From positions 1-36,216 of the forward strand of contig CAJOPA010000102.1 in the NCBI GenBank assembly GCA_905236235.1: a DNA stretch of 36,216 nt, written 5' to 3'. The translations under genes and the position numbers were made by a program. Within the stretch, counting starts at the first letter, position 1. Each line of letters begins with the position of its first letter. The stretch is from an uncultured Eubacterium sp. GTDB taxonomy: Bacteria; Bacillota; Clostridia; Lachnospirales; Lachnospiraceae. A model generated the notes under the pieces. The model was not told the DNA's origin and did not search any database. It saw only the letters and a program-made list of their open reading frames with translations. Below are positions 8,078 to 16,608 of this stretch, one piece after another.

Positions 8078-8440
8078 CTAGAATTCTAATCCGGCTTCTC
8101 TTGCTGCATCAGCCAAAGCCTTGATCTTACCCTGGTAGATAAATCCCCCACGGTCGAATACGACGGTAGTGATCCCCGCTGCCAAAGCTTTCTTTGCAAT
8201 AGCTTCACCTACATATGCTGCTGCCTCTACATTATTGGTCTTCTCCAAATTTGCATCCTTGTCCAGCGTGGAAGCTGCTGCAAGGGTCTTTCCGAGAGAG
8301 TCATCGATAATCTGGGCATACATATGATTATTGCTGCGGAAAACGCAAAGACGAGGTCTCTCAGCGGTTCCGGCTAAATGTGCACGAACTCTTCTGTGCT
8401 TATTTTCACGAACTTTCGTTCTTGATTCTTTACTAACCAT
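8078..8440 (-). CDS. rplR: Large ribosomal subunit protein uL18
   Basis: 120 residues: a basic N-terminus ([29 protein letters not shown]), then [19 protein letters not shown] and [28 protein letters not shown] at the end. L18 binds 5S rRNA and anchors the 5S particle in the large subunit with L5. SD AAAGGAG precedes the ATG. The gene is 17 nt from rplF and 14 nt from rpsE. Confidence 0.98.
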   Translation of the reverse strand: MVSKESRTKVRENKHRRVRAHLAGTAERPRLCVFRSNNHMYAQIIDDSLGKTLAAASTLDKDANLEKTNNVEAAAYVGEAIAKKALAAGITTVVFDRGGFIYQGKIKALADAAREAGLEF

Positions 8441-8457
8441 GCTTGTATCTCCTTTAA

Positions 8458-8997
8458 TTATTTCTTGCCGGCCTTACCAGCTTTGCGTCTGATGGTCTCA
8501 TCCGCATACTTGATACCCTTGCCCTTATAAGGCTCCGGACGACGCTTGTCGCGGATCTCCGCTGCGTACTGGCCTACTCTCTCTTTGTCGATACCTTTTA
8601 CGGTGATCTTATTGCCGTCTACAACGGCTTCGAGTCCTTCAGGGTCGATCATCTCCACCGGATGGGAATAACCGAGGTTTAACGTCAACTTGTTGCCGGA
8701 CTTGGCTGCTCTGTAACCTACACCGTTTACTTCCAGTTCCTTGGTATAACCCTCGGTTACACCGATGATCATGTTGTTGATCAGGGTTCTGGTCAGACCG
8801 TGTAAAGACTTCATTCTCTTTAAGTCGTTGGGTCTGGTTACAACAATCTGCTCACCTTCCTGCTTGATCTCCATCTCAGGCGCAAGCGCTCTCTCCAATG
8901 TGCCCTTCGGACCTTTTACAGTCACAAGATTATTTTCTGCAATTGTAACGGTGACACCGCCCGGAATTGCGATTGGCATTCTTCCTATACGTGACAT
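8458..8997 (-). CDS. rplF: Large ribosomal subunit protein uL6
   Basis: 179 residues with two repeated domains; the first opens [17 protein letters not shown], the second contains the signature [27 protein letters not shown]6 lies near the sarcin-ricin loop at the factor-binding site. SD TAGGAGG is followed by the ATG after 6 nt. The 52-nt spacer to rpsH shows nothing notable. Confidence 0.98.
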   Translation of the reverse strand: MSRIGRMPIAIPGGVTVTIAENNLVTVKGPKGTLERALAPEMEIKQEGEQIVVTRPNDLKRMKSLHGLTRTLINNMIIGVTEGYTKELEVNGVGYRAAKSGNKLTLNLGYSHPVEMIDPEGLEAVVDGNKITVKGIDKERVGQYAAEIRDKRRPEPYKGKGIKYADETIRRKAGKAGKK

Positions 8998-9049
8998 GCC
9001 CGTACCTCCTAAATCAAATCTGTTTTACGGTATCCTGCAAAAAACAAGA

Positions 9050-9451
9050 CTACCAGATAAATGCTAACACTTCACCGCCGACCTGAAGCTTTCTTGCCTG
9101 CTTGTCGGTCACGATGCCCTGGTTCGTGGAAAGGATGGCAATACCCAATCCTCCGAGAACCTTCGGAAGCTCATCCTTGCCGGCATACACACGAAGTCCC
9201 GGTTTGGAAATTCTCTTTAAGCCGGTGATGATCTTTTCATTCTTGTCCTTGCCATACTTCATGGTGATATGGATGGTCTTGAATTTGCCATCATCAAGGA
9301 CGTCATAAGCTTTAATATAACCTTCATCCAAGAGGATCTCGGCGATAGCGAGTTTCATCTTCGATGCCGGCACGTCTACCGTATCATGCTTCGCGATATT
9401 GGCATTACGGATTCTTGTAAGCATATCTGCGATCGGATCATTTGTAGTCAT
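9050..9451 (-). CDS. rpsH: Small ribosomal subunit protein uS8
   Basis: 133 residues: [33 protein letters not shown] at the start, and the C-terminal [26 protein letters not shown] signature that contacts helix 21 of 16S rRNA. S8 is a central-domain assembly protein and, in E. coli, the autoregulator of the spc operon by binding near rplE. I did not find an obvious copy of that site before rplE here. SD AAAGGAG. Confidence 0.98.
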   Translation of the reverse strand: MTTNDPIADMLTRIRNANIAKHDTVDVPASKMKLAIAEILLDEGYIKAYDVLDDGKFKTIHITMKYGKDKNEKIITGLKRISKPGLRVYAGKDELPKVLGGLGIAILSTNQGIVTDKQARKLQVGGEVLAFIW

Positions 9452-9469
9452 GATATGTCTCCTTTCTTT

Positions 9470-9655
9470 CTACCAGCTGGATTTCTTAACGCCCGGAATC
9501 TGTCCCTTGTAAGCCAGCTCACGGAAACAGATTCTGCAGATTCCGTACTTTCTCAAATACGCATGCGGACGGCCACAGATTCTGCATCTGTTGTATTCTC
9601 TGGTAGAGAATTTTGCAGGACGCTTCTGTTTTACTTTCATAGATGTTTTAGCCAT
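9470..9655 (-). CDS. rpsN: Small ribosomal subunit protein uS14, zinc type
   Basis: 61 residues, the short Z form. C24-x2-C27 and C40-x2-C43 ([21 protein letters not shown]) bind zinc; the protein ends [11 protein letters not shown]. It sits in the 30S head near S3 and S10. SD AAGGAGGG. The longer zinc-free paralogue, if the organism has one, is not in this window. Confidence 0.98.
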   Translation of the reverse strand: MAKTSMKVKQKRPAKFSTREYNRCRICGRPHAYLRKYGICRICFRELAYKGQIPGVKKSSW

Positions 9656-9669
9656 GGAAAATTCCCTCC

Positions 9670-10209
9670 TTACTTCGTGAACGGCATATTGAACAATGTC
9701 AATAATTCGCGTGCTTCTTCATCCGTCTTGGCAGTCGTTACGATGATAACATCCATACCACGTACCTTATCCACCTTGTCATACTCGATCTCAGGGAAGA
9801 TCAACTGTTCCTTGATGCCGAGTGCATAGTTACCTCTGCCGTCAAAAGCATTGGGGTTGACACCACGGAAGTCACGTACACGGGGAAGTGCAAGGTTTAC
9901 GAGACGATCTAAGAATTCATACATCTTCTCGCCACGAAGGGTAACCTTGCATCCGATGGGCATGCCTTCACGAATCTTGAAGTTTGCTACGGAATTCTTT
10001 GCCTTGGTCACGATCGGCTTCTGGCCGGTGATGATCTCAAGATCACCCATGGCACTGTCAAGGATCTTTACGTTTTCCTTTGCTTCGCCGACACCCATGT
10101 TGACAACGATCTTGTCAAGCTTCGGTACCTGCATCTTATTCTTGTAACCAAACTTTTTGATCATAGCGTCTACGATCTCATTCTGGTAAGTTTCTTTTAA
10201 TCTGCTCAC
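9670..10209 (-). CDS. rplE: Large ribosomal subunit protein uL5
   Basis: 179 residues: [42 protein letters not shown] at the start and [28 protein letters not shown] at the end. Binds 5S rRNA and the P-site tRNA and forms a bridge with S13. The start codon is GTG (10209) with GGAGG upstream; the ORF track shows it as M. The gene is 18 nt from rplX. Confidence 0.98.
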   Translation of the reverse strand: MSRLKETYQNEIVDAMIKKFGYKNKMQVPKLDKIVVNMGVGEAKENVKILDSAMGDLEIITGQKPIVTKAKNSVANFKIREGMPIGCKVTLRGEKMYEFLDRLVNLALPRVRDFRGVNPNAFDGRGNYALGIKEQLIFPEIEYDKVDKVRGMDVIIVTTAKTDEEARELLTLFNMPFTK

Positions 10210-10227
10210 TTTATCGGACCTCCTTCA

Positions 10228-10533
10228 TTAATCGATCACATCGCCCGTACGCTTTGCAACGCGGACCTTCTTGTCCCCCTCAAGCTTGAAGCCTACGCGG
10301 GTGGTCTGTCCCTTATGCACGTACATCACGTTGGAAATATCAATCGGTCCTTCCTGATGAACAATACCGCCGTTCTGGTTCTGCATGCTGGGCTTGGTAT
10401 GCTTGGTCAGCATATTGATACCCTCTACCAGAACACGATTGTTCTTTACATCGACGGAAATAACCTTTCCTTCTTTGTCTTTATCCTTGCCGGCGATCAC
10501 GCGAACGGTATCACCCTTTTTAATTTTCTGCAT
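10228..10533 (-). CDS. rplX: Large ribosomal subunit protein uL24
   Basis: 101 residues with an N-terminal KOW motif ([24 protein letters not shown]) and the conserved [27 protein letters not shown]24 starts large-subunit assembly at the 5' end of 23S rRNA and later lies near the tunnel exit. SD TAGGAGG; 12 nt to rplN, 18 nt to rplE. Confidence 0.98.
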   Translation of the reverse strand: MQKIKKGDTVRVIAGKDKDKEGKVISVDVKNNRVLVEGINMLTKHTKPSMQNQNGGIVHQEGPIDISNVMYVHKGQTTRVGFKLEGDKKVRVAKRTGDVID

Positions 10534-10545
10534 GTTCGGTACCTC

Positions 10546-10914
10546 CTATAATACTTCCGGTGCCAGGGAAACGATCTTCATGAACTGCTTGTCACGAAGC
10601 TCTCTCGCAACCGGCCCGAAAATACGGGTTCCTCTCGGGGTCTTATCATCTTTGATAATCACTGCAGCATTCTCATCAAAACGGATGTAGGAGCCGTCTT
10701 TACGGCGGGTTCCGTTGACCGTACGTACAACCACTGCCTTGACTACGTCACCCTTCTTAACAACTCCGCCGGGTGTTGCATCTTTAACGGTAGCGGTGAT
10801 GATATCGCCGATGTTTGCATATCTTCTGGTTGAACCGCCCATCACACGGATACACAAGATCTCTTTTGCACCGGTGTTGTCGGCAACCTTAAGTCTACTT
10901 TCCTGCTGAATCAT
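10546..10914 (-). CDS. rplN: Large ribosomal subunit protein uL14
   Basis: 122 residues, [37 protein letters not shown] through [21 protein letters not shown] beta-barrel protein on the subunit interface, contacting 16S helix 14 and L19; it is also the docking site of the silencing factor RsfS. SD AAAGGAGG is 7 nt from the ATG. Confidence 0.98.
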   Translation of the reverse strand: MIQQESRLKVADNTGAKEILCIRVMGGSTRRYANIGDIITATVKDATPGGVVKKGDVVKAVVVRTVNGTRRKDGSYIRFDENAAVIIKDDKTPRGTRIFGPVARELRDKQFMKIVSLAPEVL

Positions 10915-10929
10915 TTGGACTGCCTCCTT

Positions 10930-11184
10930 TTACTTAGCTTTCTCAATAATTTCAACAAGTCTCCATCTCTTATCCTTGGAAAGAGGTCTTGTCTCCATTA
11001 CCTTTACGGTATCACCGATGTTGCATTCGTTGTTCTCATCGTGTGCCTTGAGCTTGTAGGTCTTCTTAACGACCTTATTGTAGAGCGGATGCTTTACATT
11101 GTTCTCAACCGCAACAACGATGGTCTTGTCCATTTTATCGCTGACTACACGTCCGGTACGTGTTTTTCTTAAATTTCTCTCCAC
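10930..11184 (-). CDS. rpsQ: Small ribosomal subunit protein uS17
   Basis: 84 residues starting at GTG 11184 (read as [24 protein letters not shown]). The ORF-track start (TTG at 11205) is rejected because AAAGGAG, the SD, lies inside that extension. OB-fold protein binding the 16S 5' domain, with the signature [32 protein letters not shown]. spc/S10 junction order rpmC-rpsQ-rplN is normal. Confidence 0.97.
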   Translation of the reverse strand: MERNLRKTRTGRVVSDKMDKTIVVAVENNVKHPLYNKVVKKTYKLKAHDENNECNIGDTVKVMETRPLSKDKRWRLVEIIEKAK

Positions 11185-11219
11185 AATTGTTCTCCTTTCA
11201 ATCAACTTCCAAATCCTGC

Positions 11220-11429
11220 TTACTCTGCGGCATTTGCCTTTTCGGTAATCACGGTCTGGATCCGGGCAATGTTCTTGCGAACCTCCTTGATCCTGCTCGT
11301 ATTATCCAACTGATTCGTAGCGTTCTGGAATCTCAAATTGAAAAGTTCCTTCTTGGCAGCAACAAGGCTTTCCTGCAACTGCGCCTCAGATTGTGATTTT
11401 AAATCTTTAACGTAGGTATTAGTCTTCAT
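11220..11429 (-). CDS. rpmC: Large ribosomal subunit protein uL29
   Basis: 69 residues from [19 protein letters not shown]. The ORF track begins three codons earlier at a GTG; ATG 11429 has the better SD spacing (GGTGA, then 5-7 nt). Two long helices, with [29 protein letters not shown] diagnostic. L29 sits beside L23 at the tunnel exit, where it helps dock SRP and trigger factor. The start lies inside the end of rplP (11-bp overlap), which implies translational coupling. Confidence 0.96.
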   Translation of the reverse strand: MKTNTYVKDLKSQSEAQLQESLVAAKKELFNLRFQNATNQLDNTSRIKEVRKNIARIQTVITEKANAAE

Positions 11430-11856
11430 TTGATTCACCGCCTTCTAAATCTTCACGTGAAACGATCTTGCATTTGCAGGGAAGCTTGTGCATTGCAAGA
11501 CGAAGTGCCTCGCGTGCAACCTCTTCGGATACACCTGCAACCTCAAACATCACGCGGCCGGGCTTAACAACAGCTACCCAGTACTCCACGGTACCTTTAC
11601 CGGAACCCATTCGGGTCTCAGCCGGTTTTGCCGTAATGGGCTTGTCCGGGAAAATCTTGATCCAGACTTTACCACCACGCTTCATATGACGGGTCATGGC
11701 GATACGGGCTGCCTCGATCTGATTGGAACGGATCCAGCAGGGCTCGGTAGCCACAATGCCGTACTCACCGTAAACAATTGTATTTCCTCTCAGCGCCTTG
11801 CCTTTCATGCTTCCGCGGAACTGCTTACGACGCTTTACTCTTTTGGGCATTAACAT
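11419..11856 (-). CDS. rplP: Large ribosomal subunit protein uL16
   Basis: 145 residues: [60 protein letters not shown] and [23 protein letters not shown] late-binding protein near the A site and peptidyl-transferase centre. The ATG at 11856 overlaps the rpsC stop by one base (TAATG); GGGAG lies 9 nt upstream. ATG 11850 is an alternative start only two codons in. Confidence 0.98.
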   Translation of the reverse strand: MLMPKRVKRRKQFRGSMKGKALRGNTIVYGEYGIVATEPCWIRSNQIEAARIAMTRHMKRGGKVWIKIFPDKPITAKPAETRMGSGKGTVEYWVAVVKPGRVMFEVAGVSEEVAREALRLAMHKLPCKCKIVSREDLEGGESNED

Positions 11857-12515
11857 TATTTATCGCTCCCTTCCTTATTTCCTTTAGTAGGAAGTACTTC
11901 GCCTTTGTAAATCCAAACCTTAACGCCAACCTTGCCGTAGGTGGTATCTGCTTCCGCAAAACCGTAATCAATGTCTGCGCGAAGCGTCTGCAGCGGGATG
12001 GTGCCTTCGGAATAGAACTCCGTACGGGCCATATCCGCACCACCGAGACGTCCGGAAACGGAAGTCTTGATACCCAGGGCACCGGCCTTCATGCTGCGTC
12101 CCATGCAGGACTTCATAGCACGACGGAAGGATACACGTGCTTCCAGCTGCTGTGCGATGTTTTCCGCTACCAGCTGTGCATCCTTGTCCGGACGCTTTAC
12201 TTCCTTGATATCGATGGCCATCTTCTTGCCGGTCTGCTTCTCGAGCTGACCTCTGACCTTCTCGATCTCAGCGCCGCCCTTGCCGATGACAACACCCGGC
12301 TTTGCGGTGTAAAGGATCACCTTTACGCGATCGGTCTCACGCTCGATATCAATCTTGGAAATACCTGCGTTGTATAATTTCTTCTTCAGAAAATCTCTGA
12401 TCTCATAGTCCTCCACGAGGCAGTCCGCAAAATCCTTGCCTTCTGCATACCACTTGGAGTCCCAGTCTTTAATAATGCCGACTCTTAATCCATGCGGATT
12501 AACTTTCTGTCCCAT
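11856..12515 (-). CDS. rpsC: Small ribosomal subunit protein uS3
   Basis: 219 residues: [40 protein letters not shown], a type II KH domain around 40-110 ([19 protein letters not shown]) and the C-terminal domain with [32 protein letters not shown]. Forms the mRNA entry channel with S4 and S5. SD TAGGAGG. The C-terminus overlaps rplP. Confidence 0.98.
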   Translation of the reverse strand: MGQKVNPHGLRVGIIKDWDSKWYAEGKDFADCLVEDYEIRDFLKKKLYNAGISKIDIERETDRVKVILYTAKPGVVIGKGGAEIEKVRGQLEKQTGKKMAIDIKEVKRPDKDAQLVAENIAQQLEARVSFRRAMKSCMGRSMKAGALGIKTSVSGRLGGADMARTEFYSEGTIPLQTLRADIDYGFAEADTTYGKVGVKVWIYKGEVLPTKGNKEGSDK

Positions 12516-12525
12516 TCTTTACCTC

Positions 12526-12912
12526 CTATCTCTCATTGAGCACGATGGTGATGTGGCTTAATCTCTTCTCGATACGATAAGCTCTGCCCTGTGCTCTCGG
12601 TCTAACACGCTTCATGGTCGGTCCCTTGTTTGCGTAGCACTCTTCTACATACAGCTTGGTGATATCCATGCCGTTGTTGTTCTCTGCATTCGCAATCGCG
12701 GACTTGAGTAACTTCTCGATGACACTTGATGCGTATCTCGGATTATAGGTAACAATGGCCAGTGCTTCGTCTGCGTTCTTGCCTCGGATGGCATCCAATA
12801 CGAAACAAGCCTTCTGTACGGACATTCTTGCATAAGATAACTTTGCAGAAGGTCTCGTATCTTTTTGTTCATTTCTCTCTCTCTTAATCTGAGATCTATG
12901 TCCTTTCGCCAT
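12526..12912 (-). CDS. rplV: Large ribosomal subunit protein uL22
   Basis: 128 residues, with an N-terminal extension (MAKGHRSQIKRERNEQKDTRPSA) before the usual core. Its long beta-hairpin (YVEECYANKGPTMKRVRPRAQGRAYRIEKRLSHITIVL) lines the exit tunnel and is where macrolide-resistance changes fall in other species; here the loop looks unremarkable. SD AAGGAGG; 18 nt to rpsS, 10 nt to rpsC. Confidence 0.98.
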   Translation of the reverse strand: MAKGHRSQIKRERNEQKDTRPSAKLSYARMSVQKACFVLDAIRGKNADEALAIVTYNPRYASSVIEKLLKSAIANAENNNGMDITKLYVEECYANKGPTMKRVRPRAQGRAYRIEKRLSHITIVLNER

Positions 12913-12930
12913 TACAAAAACCTCCTTAAA

Positions 12931-13212
12931 CTATCTTACCTTCGATTTCTTTTCGTCCTTACCGTGACCTCTGTAGGTTCTGGTTGCAACGAATTCACCG
13001 AGCTTATGTCCTACCATATCCTCGGTAACGTATACCGGGACATGCTTTCTTCCGTCATGTACGGCAAATGTAAGCCCGACCATCTGCGGGAAGATCGTAG
13101 AACGACGTGACCAGGTCTTGATGACCGACTTGTCACCGGATGCGTTCATAGCTTCTACCTTCTTCAGCAGACTTGCGTCGGCCAATGGTCCTTTTTTTAA
13201 TGAACGAGCCAT
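12931..13212 (-). CDS. rpsS: Small ribosomal subunit protein uS19
   Basis: 93 residues: [20 protein letters not shown], then [52 protein letters not shown]. Pairs with S13 in the 30S head close to the A and P sites. SD AAGGAGG is 6 nt from the ATG; 11 nt follow the rplB stop. Confidence 0.98.
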   Translation of the reverse strand: MARSLKKGPLADASLLKKVEAMNASGDKSVIKTWSRRSTIFPQMVGLTFAVHDGRKHVPVYVTEDMVGHKLGEFVATRTYRGHGKDEKKSKVR

Positions 13213-13223
13213 AATTTTCCTCC

Positions 13224-14066
13224 TTATTTGATCGCTCTACCGTCTCTTCTTCTTACGATAAGCTTGTTCGACTTATTATGTTTCTTACGTGTCTTAAGGC
13301 CAAGTGCAGGCTTGCCCCAAGGAGTACTCGGGCCGGGACGACCGATCGGTGCACGTCCCTCGCCACCGCCGTGCGGATGGTCGTTGGGGTTCATAACGGA
13401 ACCGCGGACCGTAGGACGGATGCCCATATGGCGCTTTCTACCTGCCTTACCGATGTTGATCAGGTTGTGATCACCGTTACCGATCACACCGATGGTGGCG
13501 CGGCAGTTGCTGGGAACCATTCTCATCTCGCCGGAGGGAAGACGCAGGGTTGCGTACTTGCCTTCCTTTGCCATGAGCTGTGCGCTCAGACCTGCGGAAC
13601 GAACCATCTGGCCGCCCTTGCCGGGGTGAAGCTCGATATTATGGATCAAGGTACCTACCGGGATGTTCTCAAGCGGCAGGCAGTTGCCTACGCGAATCTC
13701 GGCGTTGGCACCGTTCATAACGGTCATGCCGTCGGTCAATCCCTGCGGTGCAAGGATGTATGCCTTCTCACCGTCTGCATAGCAGATCAGTGCGATGTTG
13801 GCGGTTCTGTTCGGATCGTACTCGATACCGATAACCTTTGCCGGAATATCATCTTTCTTTCTCTTGAAATCGATGATCCTGTATTTCTGTCTGTTGCCGC
13901 CGCCGTGATGTCTTACGGTAATCTTACCCTGGTTGTTACGGCCTGCGTTTTTCTTCTTGGTCGCAAGAAGGGATTTCTCCGGAGTCTCCTTGGTGATCTC
14001 GGAAAAATCGGAACCCGTCATGTGACGTCTGGAAGGTGTATATGGGTTATATGACTTAATTCCCAT
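13224..14066 (-). CDS. rplB: Large ribosomal subunit protein uL2
   Basis: 280 residues. N-terminal [27 protein letters not shown]-fold and SH3-like central domains, and the highly conserved C-terminal [10 protein letters not shown] around residues 229-235, whose histidine supports peptidyl transfer. Required for subunit association and the peptidyl-transferase centre. SD AAAGGAG. The 81-nt spacer to rplW carries two hairpins. Confidence 0.99.
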   Translation of the reverse strand: MGIKSYNPYTPSRRHMTGSDFSEITKETPEKSLLATKKKNAGRNNQGKITVRHHGGGNRQKYRIIDFKRKKDDIPAKVIGIEYDPNRTANIALICYADGEKAYILAPQGLTDGMTVMNGANAEIRVGNCLPLENIPVGTLIHNIELHPGKGGQMVRSAGLSAQLMAKEGKYATLRLPSGEMRMVPSNCRATIGVIGNGDHNLINIGKAGRKRHMGIRPTVRGSVMNPNDHPHGGGEGRAPIGRPGPSTPWGKPALGLKTRKKHNKSNKLIVRRRDGRAIK

Positions 14067-14097
14067 GTTGTTTCTCCTTTCGATTGTTTTCCTTATC

Positions 14098-14138
14098 GCG
14101 TCTTTTCTGACGCATAGTTTTTACACGCGCGGTGTAAA
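14098..14138 (-). promoter_or_regulatory. Two hairpins in the rplW-rplB spacer
   Basis: On the mRNA strand, after the rplW stop, a perfect 7-bp stem (TTTACAC-CGCGC-GTGTAAA, 14138-14120) is followed by a 5-bp stem (GCGTC-AGAAAA-GACGC, 14113-14098), then the rplB SD. No U-run follows, so these are not terminators. They could be a processing site, mRNA stabilisers or a protein-binding leader. Confidence 0.4.
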
Positions 14139-14147
14139 TCTTACGGC

Positions 14148-14447
14148 TTATAATCCTGCAAAGATCTCGATGTCCTTACTGTCTGCCGTCAACTGAACGA
14201 TGGCTTTCTTGGTCTTGGCGGTTCTGCCGTATACCATACCACGTCTCTTCTTCTTGCCGTCATTGTTCATGGTGTTGACGCTCTCAACCTTCACACCGTC
14301 GAACATCTTCTCAACAGCTTCCTTGATCATGGTCTTGTTTGCTTCCGGGTGTACAAGAAATGTGTATTTCTTCTCCGCCATAGCGTTCATACTCTTCTCG
14401 GTTACCACCGGCTTTAAGATCACGTCGTAATATTGAACGTTTGCCAT
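14148..14447 (-). CDS. rplW: Large ribosomal subunit protein uL23
   Basis: 99 residues: [46 protein letters not shown] and the basic loop [26 protein letters not shown]. Main docking site at the tunnel exit for trigger factor, SRP and SecYEG; a trigger factor gene tail is at the other end of this window. The ATG overlaps the rplD stop by one base, with GGAGGTG upstream. Confidence 0.98.
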   Translation of the reverse strand: MANVQYYDVILKPVVTEKSMNAMAEKKYTFLVHPEANKTMIKEAVEKMFDGVKVESVNTMNNDGKKKRRGMVYGRTAKTKKAIVQLTADSKDIEIFAGL

Positions 14448-15067
14448 TATGCGTACACCTCCTCGATTGCTTCCACAGCGGCCTTCGTTACGATGACCGT
14501 GTTGTATTTCAGCACGTCGTATACATTGATGGTTCCAACCTGCGCCGTCTGTACCGTCGGAATGTTTCTTGCGGAAAGAATGGTGTTCTTGTCATTGGAA
14601 TCCAGCACAACGAGTGCCTTGTCAACCTTCAGATTGCCCAGGACTTCCGCAAACTTCTTTGTCTTGATCTCGTCGAATTTGAGCTCATCCACAACGATGA
14701 ATTTGCCTTCCTGAACTCTGCTCGTCAGCGCGCTCTTTAAAGCGGCCCTCTTTTCCTTCTTATTTAACTTGAAAGAATAATCTCTCGGTGTCGGAGCGAA
14801 TACCACGCCGCCGCCGGTCCACTGCGGAGCACGGATGGATCCCTGTCTTGCATGACCGGTACCCTTCTGTCTCCAGGGCTTTCTGCCGCCGCCGCGAACC
14901 TCGGAACGGGTCTTGGCCTTCTGCGTGCCCTGACGATTATTTGCAAGCTGCTGTACCACAGCCATGTGTACGAGATGCTCGTTGATCTCTACACCGAAGA
15001 CAGCATCGTTTAAGTCCATCTTGCCGACTTCCTTGCCTTCCATATTGTAAACAGATACGTTCGCCAT
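14447..15067 (-). CDS. rplD: Large ribosomal subunit protein uL4
   Basis: 206 residues from [25 protein letters not shown]. The ORF-track start (GTG 15094) is rejected because AAAGGAGG lies between it and ATG 15067. The extended tunnel loop [29 protein letters not shown] is intact. In E. coli L4 also represses the S10 operon by acting on its leader mRNA, which makes it the first candidate ligand for the structured leader before rpsJ. Confidence 0.98.
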   Translation of the reverse strand: MANVSVYNMEGKEVGKMDLNDAVFGVEINEHLVHMAVVQQLANNRQGTQKAKTRSEVRGGGRKPWRQKGTGHARQGSIRAPQWTGGGVVFAPTPRDYSFKLNKKEKRAALKSALTSRVQEGKFIVVDELKFDEIKTKKFAEVLGNLKVDKALVVLDSNDKNTILSARNIPTVQTAQVGTINVYDVLKYNTVIVTKAAVEAIEEVYA

Positions 15068-15093
15068 CTGTATGTCCTCCTTTCCTAAAAGCA

Positions 15094-15771
15094 CTAGGCT
15101 TTTACAGATTCCTTGATCGTCACTAAAGATTTCTTCGGTCCCGGTACCGCGCCCTTTACAAGAAGCAGATTGCGCTCTGCATCCACGCGTACCACCTCAA
15201 GATTCTGGATGGTGATCCGCTTGCTTCCCATGTGGCCGGGCATCTTCTTGCCCTTGAATACCTTGCTCGGAGAGGAGCAGGCGCCGTTGGAACCTGCATG
15301 ACGATGGAACTTGGAGCCGTGTGCCATAGGTCCTCTGGACTGTCCGTGGCGCTTGATGGCACCCTGGAATCCTTTACCTTTGGAAATGGCGGTTGCGTCC
15401 ACCTTGTCGCCGCTCTCAAAAATGTCCGCCTTAATCTCCTGACCTAAGGTGTACTCCTCAACGTTGTCAAATTTGAACTCGCGTACAAATCTCTTTGCGG
15501 AAACACCGGCCTTGTCAAAGTGGCCCTTCTGCGGCTTATTCACGCCATGTCTGTTCTTGATCTCTTTCTTGCCGGTCGCATCCTTGACAACGATCTTTTC
15601 CTTCTTGTCGCCAAAGCCAACCTGCACTGCATTGTAGCCGTCCGTCTCTACGGTCTTGATCTGGGTTACGGCACAGGGGCCGGCCTCAAGGACCGTTACG
15701 GGCGTCAGCACGCCATCTTCGTTGAAGATCTGCGTCATGCCTACTTTCGTAGCTAAAATTGCTTTCTTCAT
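15094..15771 (-). CDS. rplC: Large ribosomal subunit protein uL3
   Basis: 225 residues from [17 protein letters not shown]; the six ORF-track residues before it contain the SD (AGGAGG). The long loop [33 protein letters not shown] reaches towards the peptidyl-transferase centre. One of the first proteins in large-subunit assembly. The 145-nt spacer from rpsJ is long for this cluster and holds a strong hairpin. Confidence 0.98.
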   Translation of the reverse strand: MKKAILATKVGMTQIFNEDGVLTPVTVLEAGPCAVTQIKTVETDGYNAVQVGFGDKKEKIVVKDATGKKEIKNRHGVNKPQKGHFDKAGVSAKRFVREFKFDNVEEYTLGQEIKADIFESGDKVDATAISKGKGFQGAIKRHGQSRGPMAHGSKFHRHAGSNGACSSPSKVFKGKKMPGHMGSKRITIQNLEVVRVDAERNLLLVKGAVPGPKKSLVTIKESVKA

Positions 15772-15797
15772 TTTTTTCCTCCTGTTCATCTACAGCG

Positions 15798-15835
15798 GAA
15801 CACGATCATGCCCTTGGGGGTATCGGATCATGTTC
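15798..15835 (-). promoter_or_regulatory. Hairpin in the rpsJ-rplC spacer
   Basis: On the mRNA strand GAACATGATC (15835-15826) pairs with GATCGTGTTC (15807-15798): 10 bp including one U.G wobble. Inside, AU/AU and CCC/GGG can extend the helix to a CCAA loop, with small internal loops. On the plus strand the wobble becomes a C.A mismatch, so the full helix exists only in the sense RNA. It ends 27 nt before the rplC ATG. No U-run follows. A leader element for L3 is inferred. Confidence 0.5.
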
Positions 15836-15916
15836 ATCCTAGAGAAGCAGCATATAACCGAAACATGTTTTTCTTCTATATACAGTTCTTTCAGAATCAC
15901 TGTTACTTCGTTTGCC

Positions 15917-16237
15917 TTACTTCGCGTCCTTCATCTTGACAGAGCAATGAACGCCGGCGGGCATCTCCATCTTGGAAAGAAGATCTACCGTCTTCTGAGT
16001 CGGCGAGATGATGTCGATCAGTCTCTTGTGGGTTCTCTGCTCGAACTGCTCACGAGAGTCTTTGTACTTATGTACGGCTCTGATGATCGTAACCACTTCC
16101 TTCTTGGTCGGAAGGGGTACCGGTCCGCTCACGCGCGTTCCCGTCTTGGAAACAGCTTCGATGATCTTCTTCGCAGATGCATCCACCAACTCGTGGTCGT
16201 ACGCCTTCAATGTGATGCGCATAACTTGACTTGCCAT
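15917..16237 (-). CDS. rpsJ: Small ribosomal subunit protein uS10 (NusE)
   Basis: 106 residues from [25 protein letters not shown]; the longer ORF-track start would include the SD (AAAGGAGGAG). Core signature [40 protein letters not shown]10 sits in the 30S head and also acts as NusE, binding NusB and NusG in antitermination and transcription-translation coupling. First gene of the S10 cluster. The upstream neighbour is an unrelated exporter rather than tuf or fusA. A seven-T run separates SD and ATG. Confidence 0.98.
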   Translation of the reverse strand: MASQVMRITLKAYDHELVDASAKKIIEAVSKTGTRVSGPVPLPTKKEVVTIIRAVHKYKDSREQFEQRTHKRLIDIISPTQKTVDLLSKMEMPAGVHCSVKMKDAK

Positions 16238-16459
16238 AAAAAAAGTCTCCTCCTTTTCGCACTTTGTGAAGTACGACAAGTGGTGACTGTACACTCTTCC
16301 GTGTGTGTCCTATAGACTTGCACACGGCGTTTCTACCGAATGTAGACCTATTGGTGATACAGTGACTTGTCGCCAGTTTCATAACATGACATTCGCTCCA
16401 CGGAAAACCTGCCACAAGGGGCAGCAACCTCACGCTTCACAGCTATCGATGTCACAGCA
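16238..16459 (-). promoter_or_regulatory. Long structured leader RNA of the S10 operon
   Basis: About 220 nt between the predicted transcription start and the rpsJ ATG. In mRNA order I see: domain A closed by TGACATCG (16454-16447) with CGAATGTCA (16395-16387, one bulged A), containing a hairpin CTGCC-CCTTGT-GGCAG (16424-16409); then domain B closed by CGACAAGT (16372-16365) with ACTTGTCG (16281-16274), continued by ACTGTA with TACAGT (16363-16358, 16291-16286). Domain B encloses TCTAC-ATTCG-GTAGA (16346-16332) and CCGTGTG/CACACGG (16327-16321, 16305-16299), which makes a three-way junction. By analogy with the L4-regulated E. coli S10 leader it may be autoregulatory; the ligand is inferred. 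Confidence 0.6.
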
Positions 16460-16465
16460 TGGAAT

Positions 16466-16494
16466 ATTATACGACAGAGTTTTTGAAAATGCAA
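16466..16494 (-). promoter_or_regulatory. Main promoter of the S10-spc-alpha cluster
   Basis: TTGCAT (16494-16489), a 17-bp spacer and TATAAT (16471-16466) match the sigma-A consensus well. Upstream of the -35 lies a very A/T-rich stretch (around 16500-16520) that could act as an UP element for the alpha C-terminal domain. Expected start is near 16459. It lies between the exporter terminator and rpsJ, so the ribosomal cluster is insulated from the exporter. Confidence 0.8.
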
Positions 16495-16565
16495 GAGGGA
16501 AATTTATTTTTTGAAAAGAACGATTATAAGGATAAAACAGTAAATGGATATTGAAAAATTGCAAG

Positions 16566-16594
16566 AAAAAAGCAGCCCCCGCAGGCTGCTTTTT
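16566..16594 (-). terminator. Intrinsic terminator of the exporter operon
   Basis: On the minus strand AAAAAGCAGCC-TGCGGG-GGCTGCTTTTTT forms an 11-bp stem with a 6-nt loop and a run of Ts, 15 nt after the permease stop. The opposite strand also has Ts after the stem, so it could work both ways. It separates the exporter from the S10 promoter. Confidence 0.9.
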
Positions 16595-16608
16595 CATTTT
16601 CCTTTTCT

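Noticed and set aside
13278-14054. 258-residue plus-strand ORF opposite rplB
   Set aside because: Shadow of a highly conserved gene; no SD, and the protein resembles no family.
16523-16528. A second TATAAT on the minus strand upstream of the S10 promoter
   Set aside because: No hexamer resembling TTGACA lies 15-19 bp upstream (ATATCC at 17 bp); it is more likely part of the A/T-rich UP-like region.
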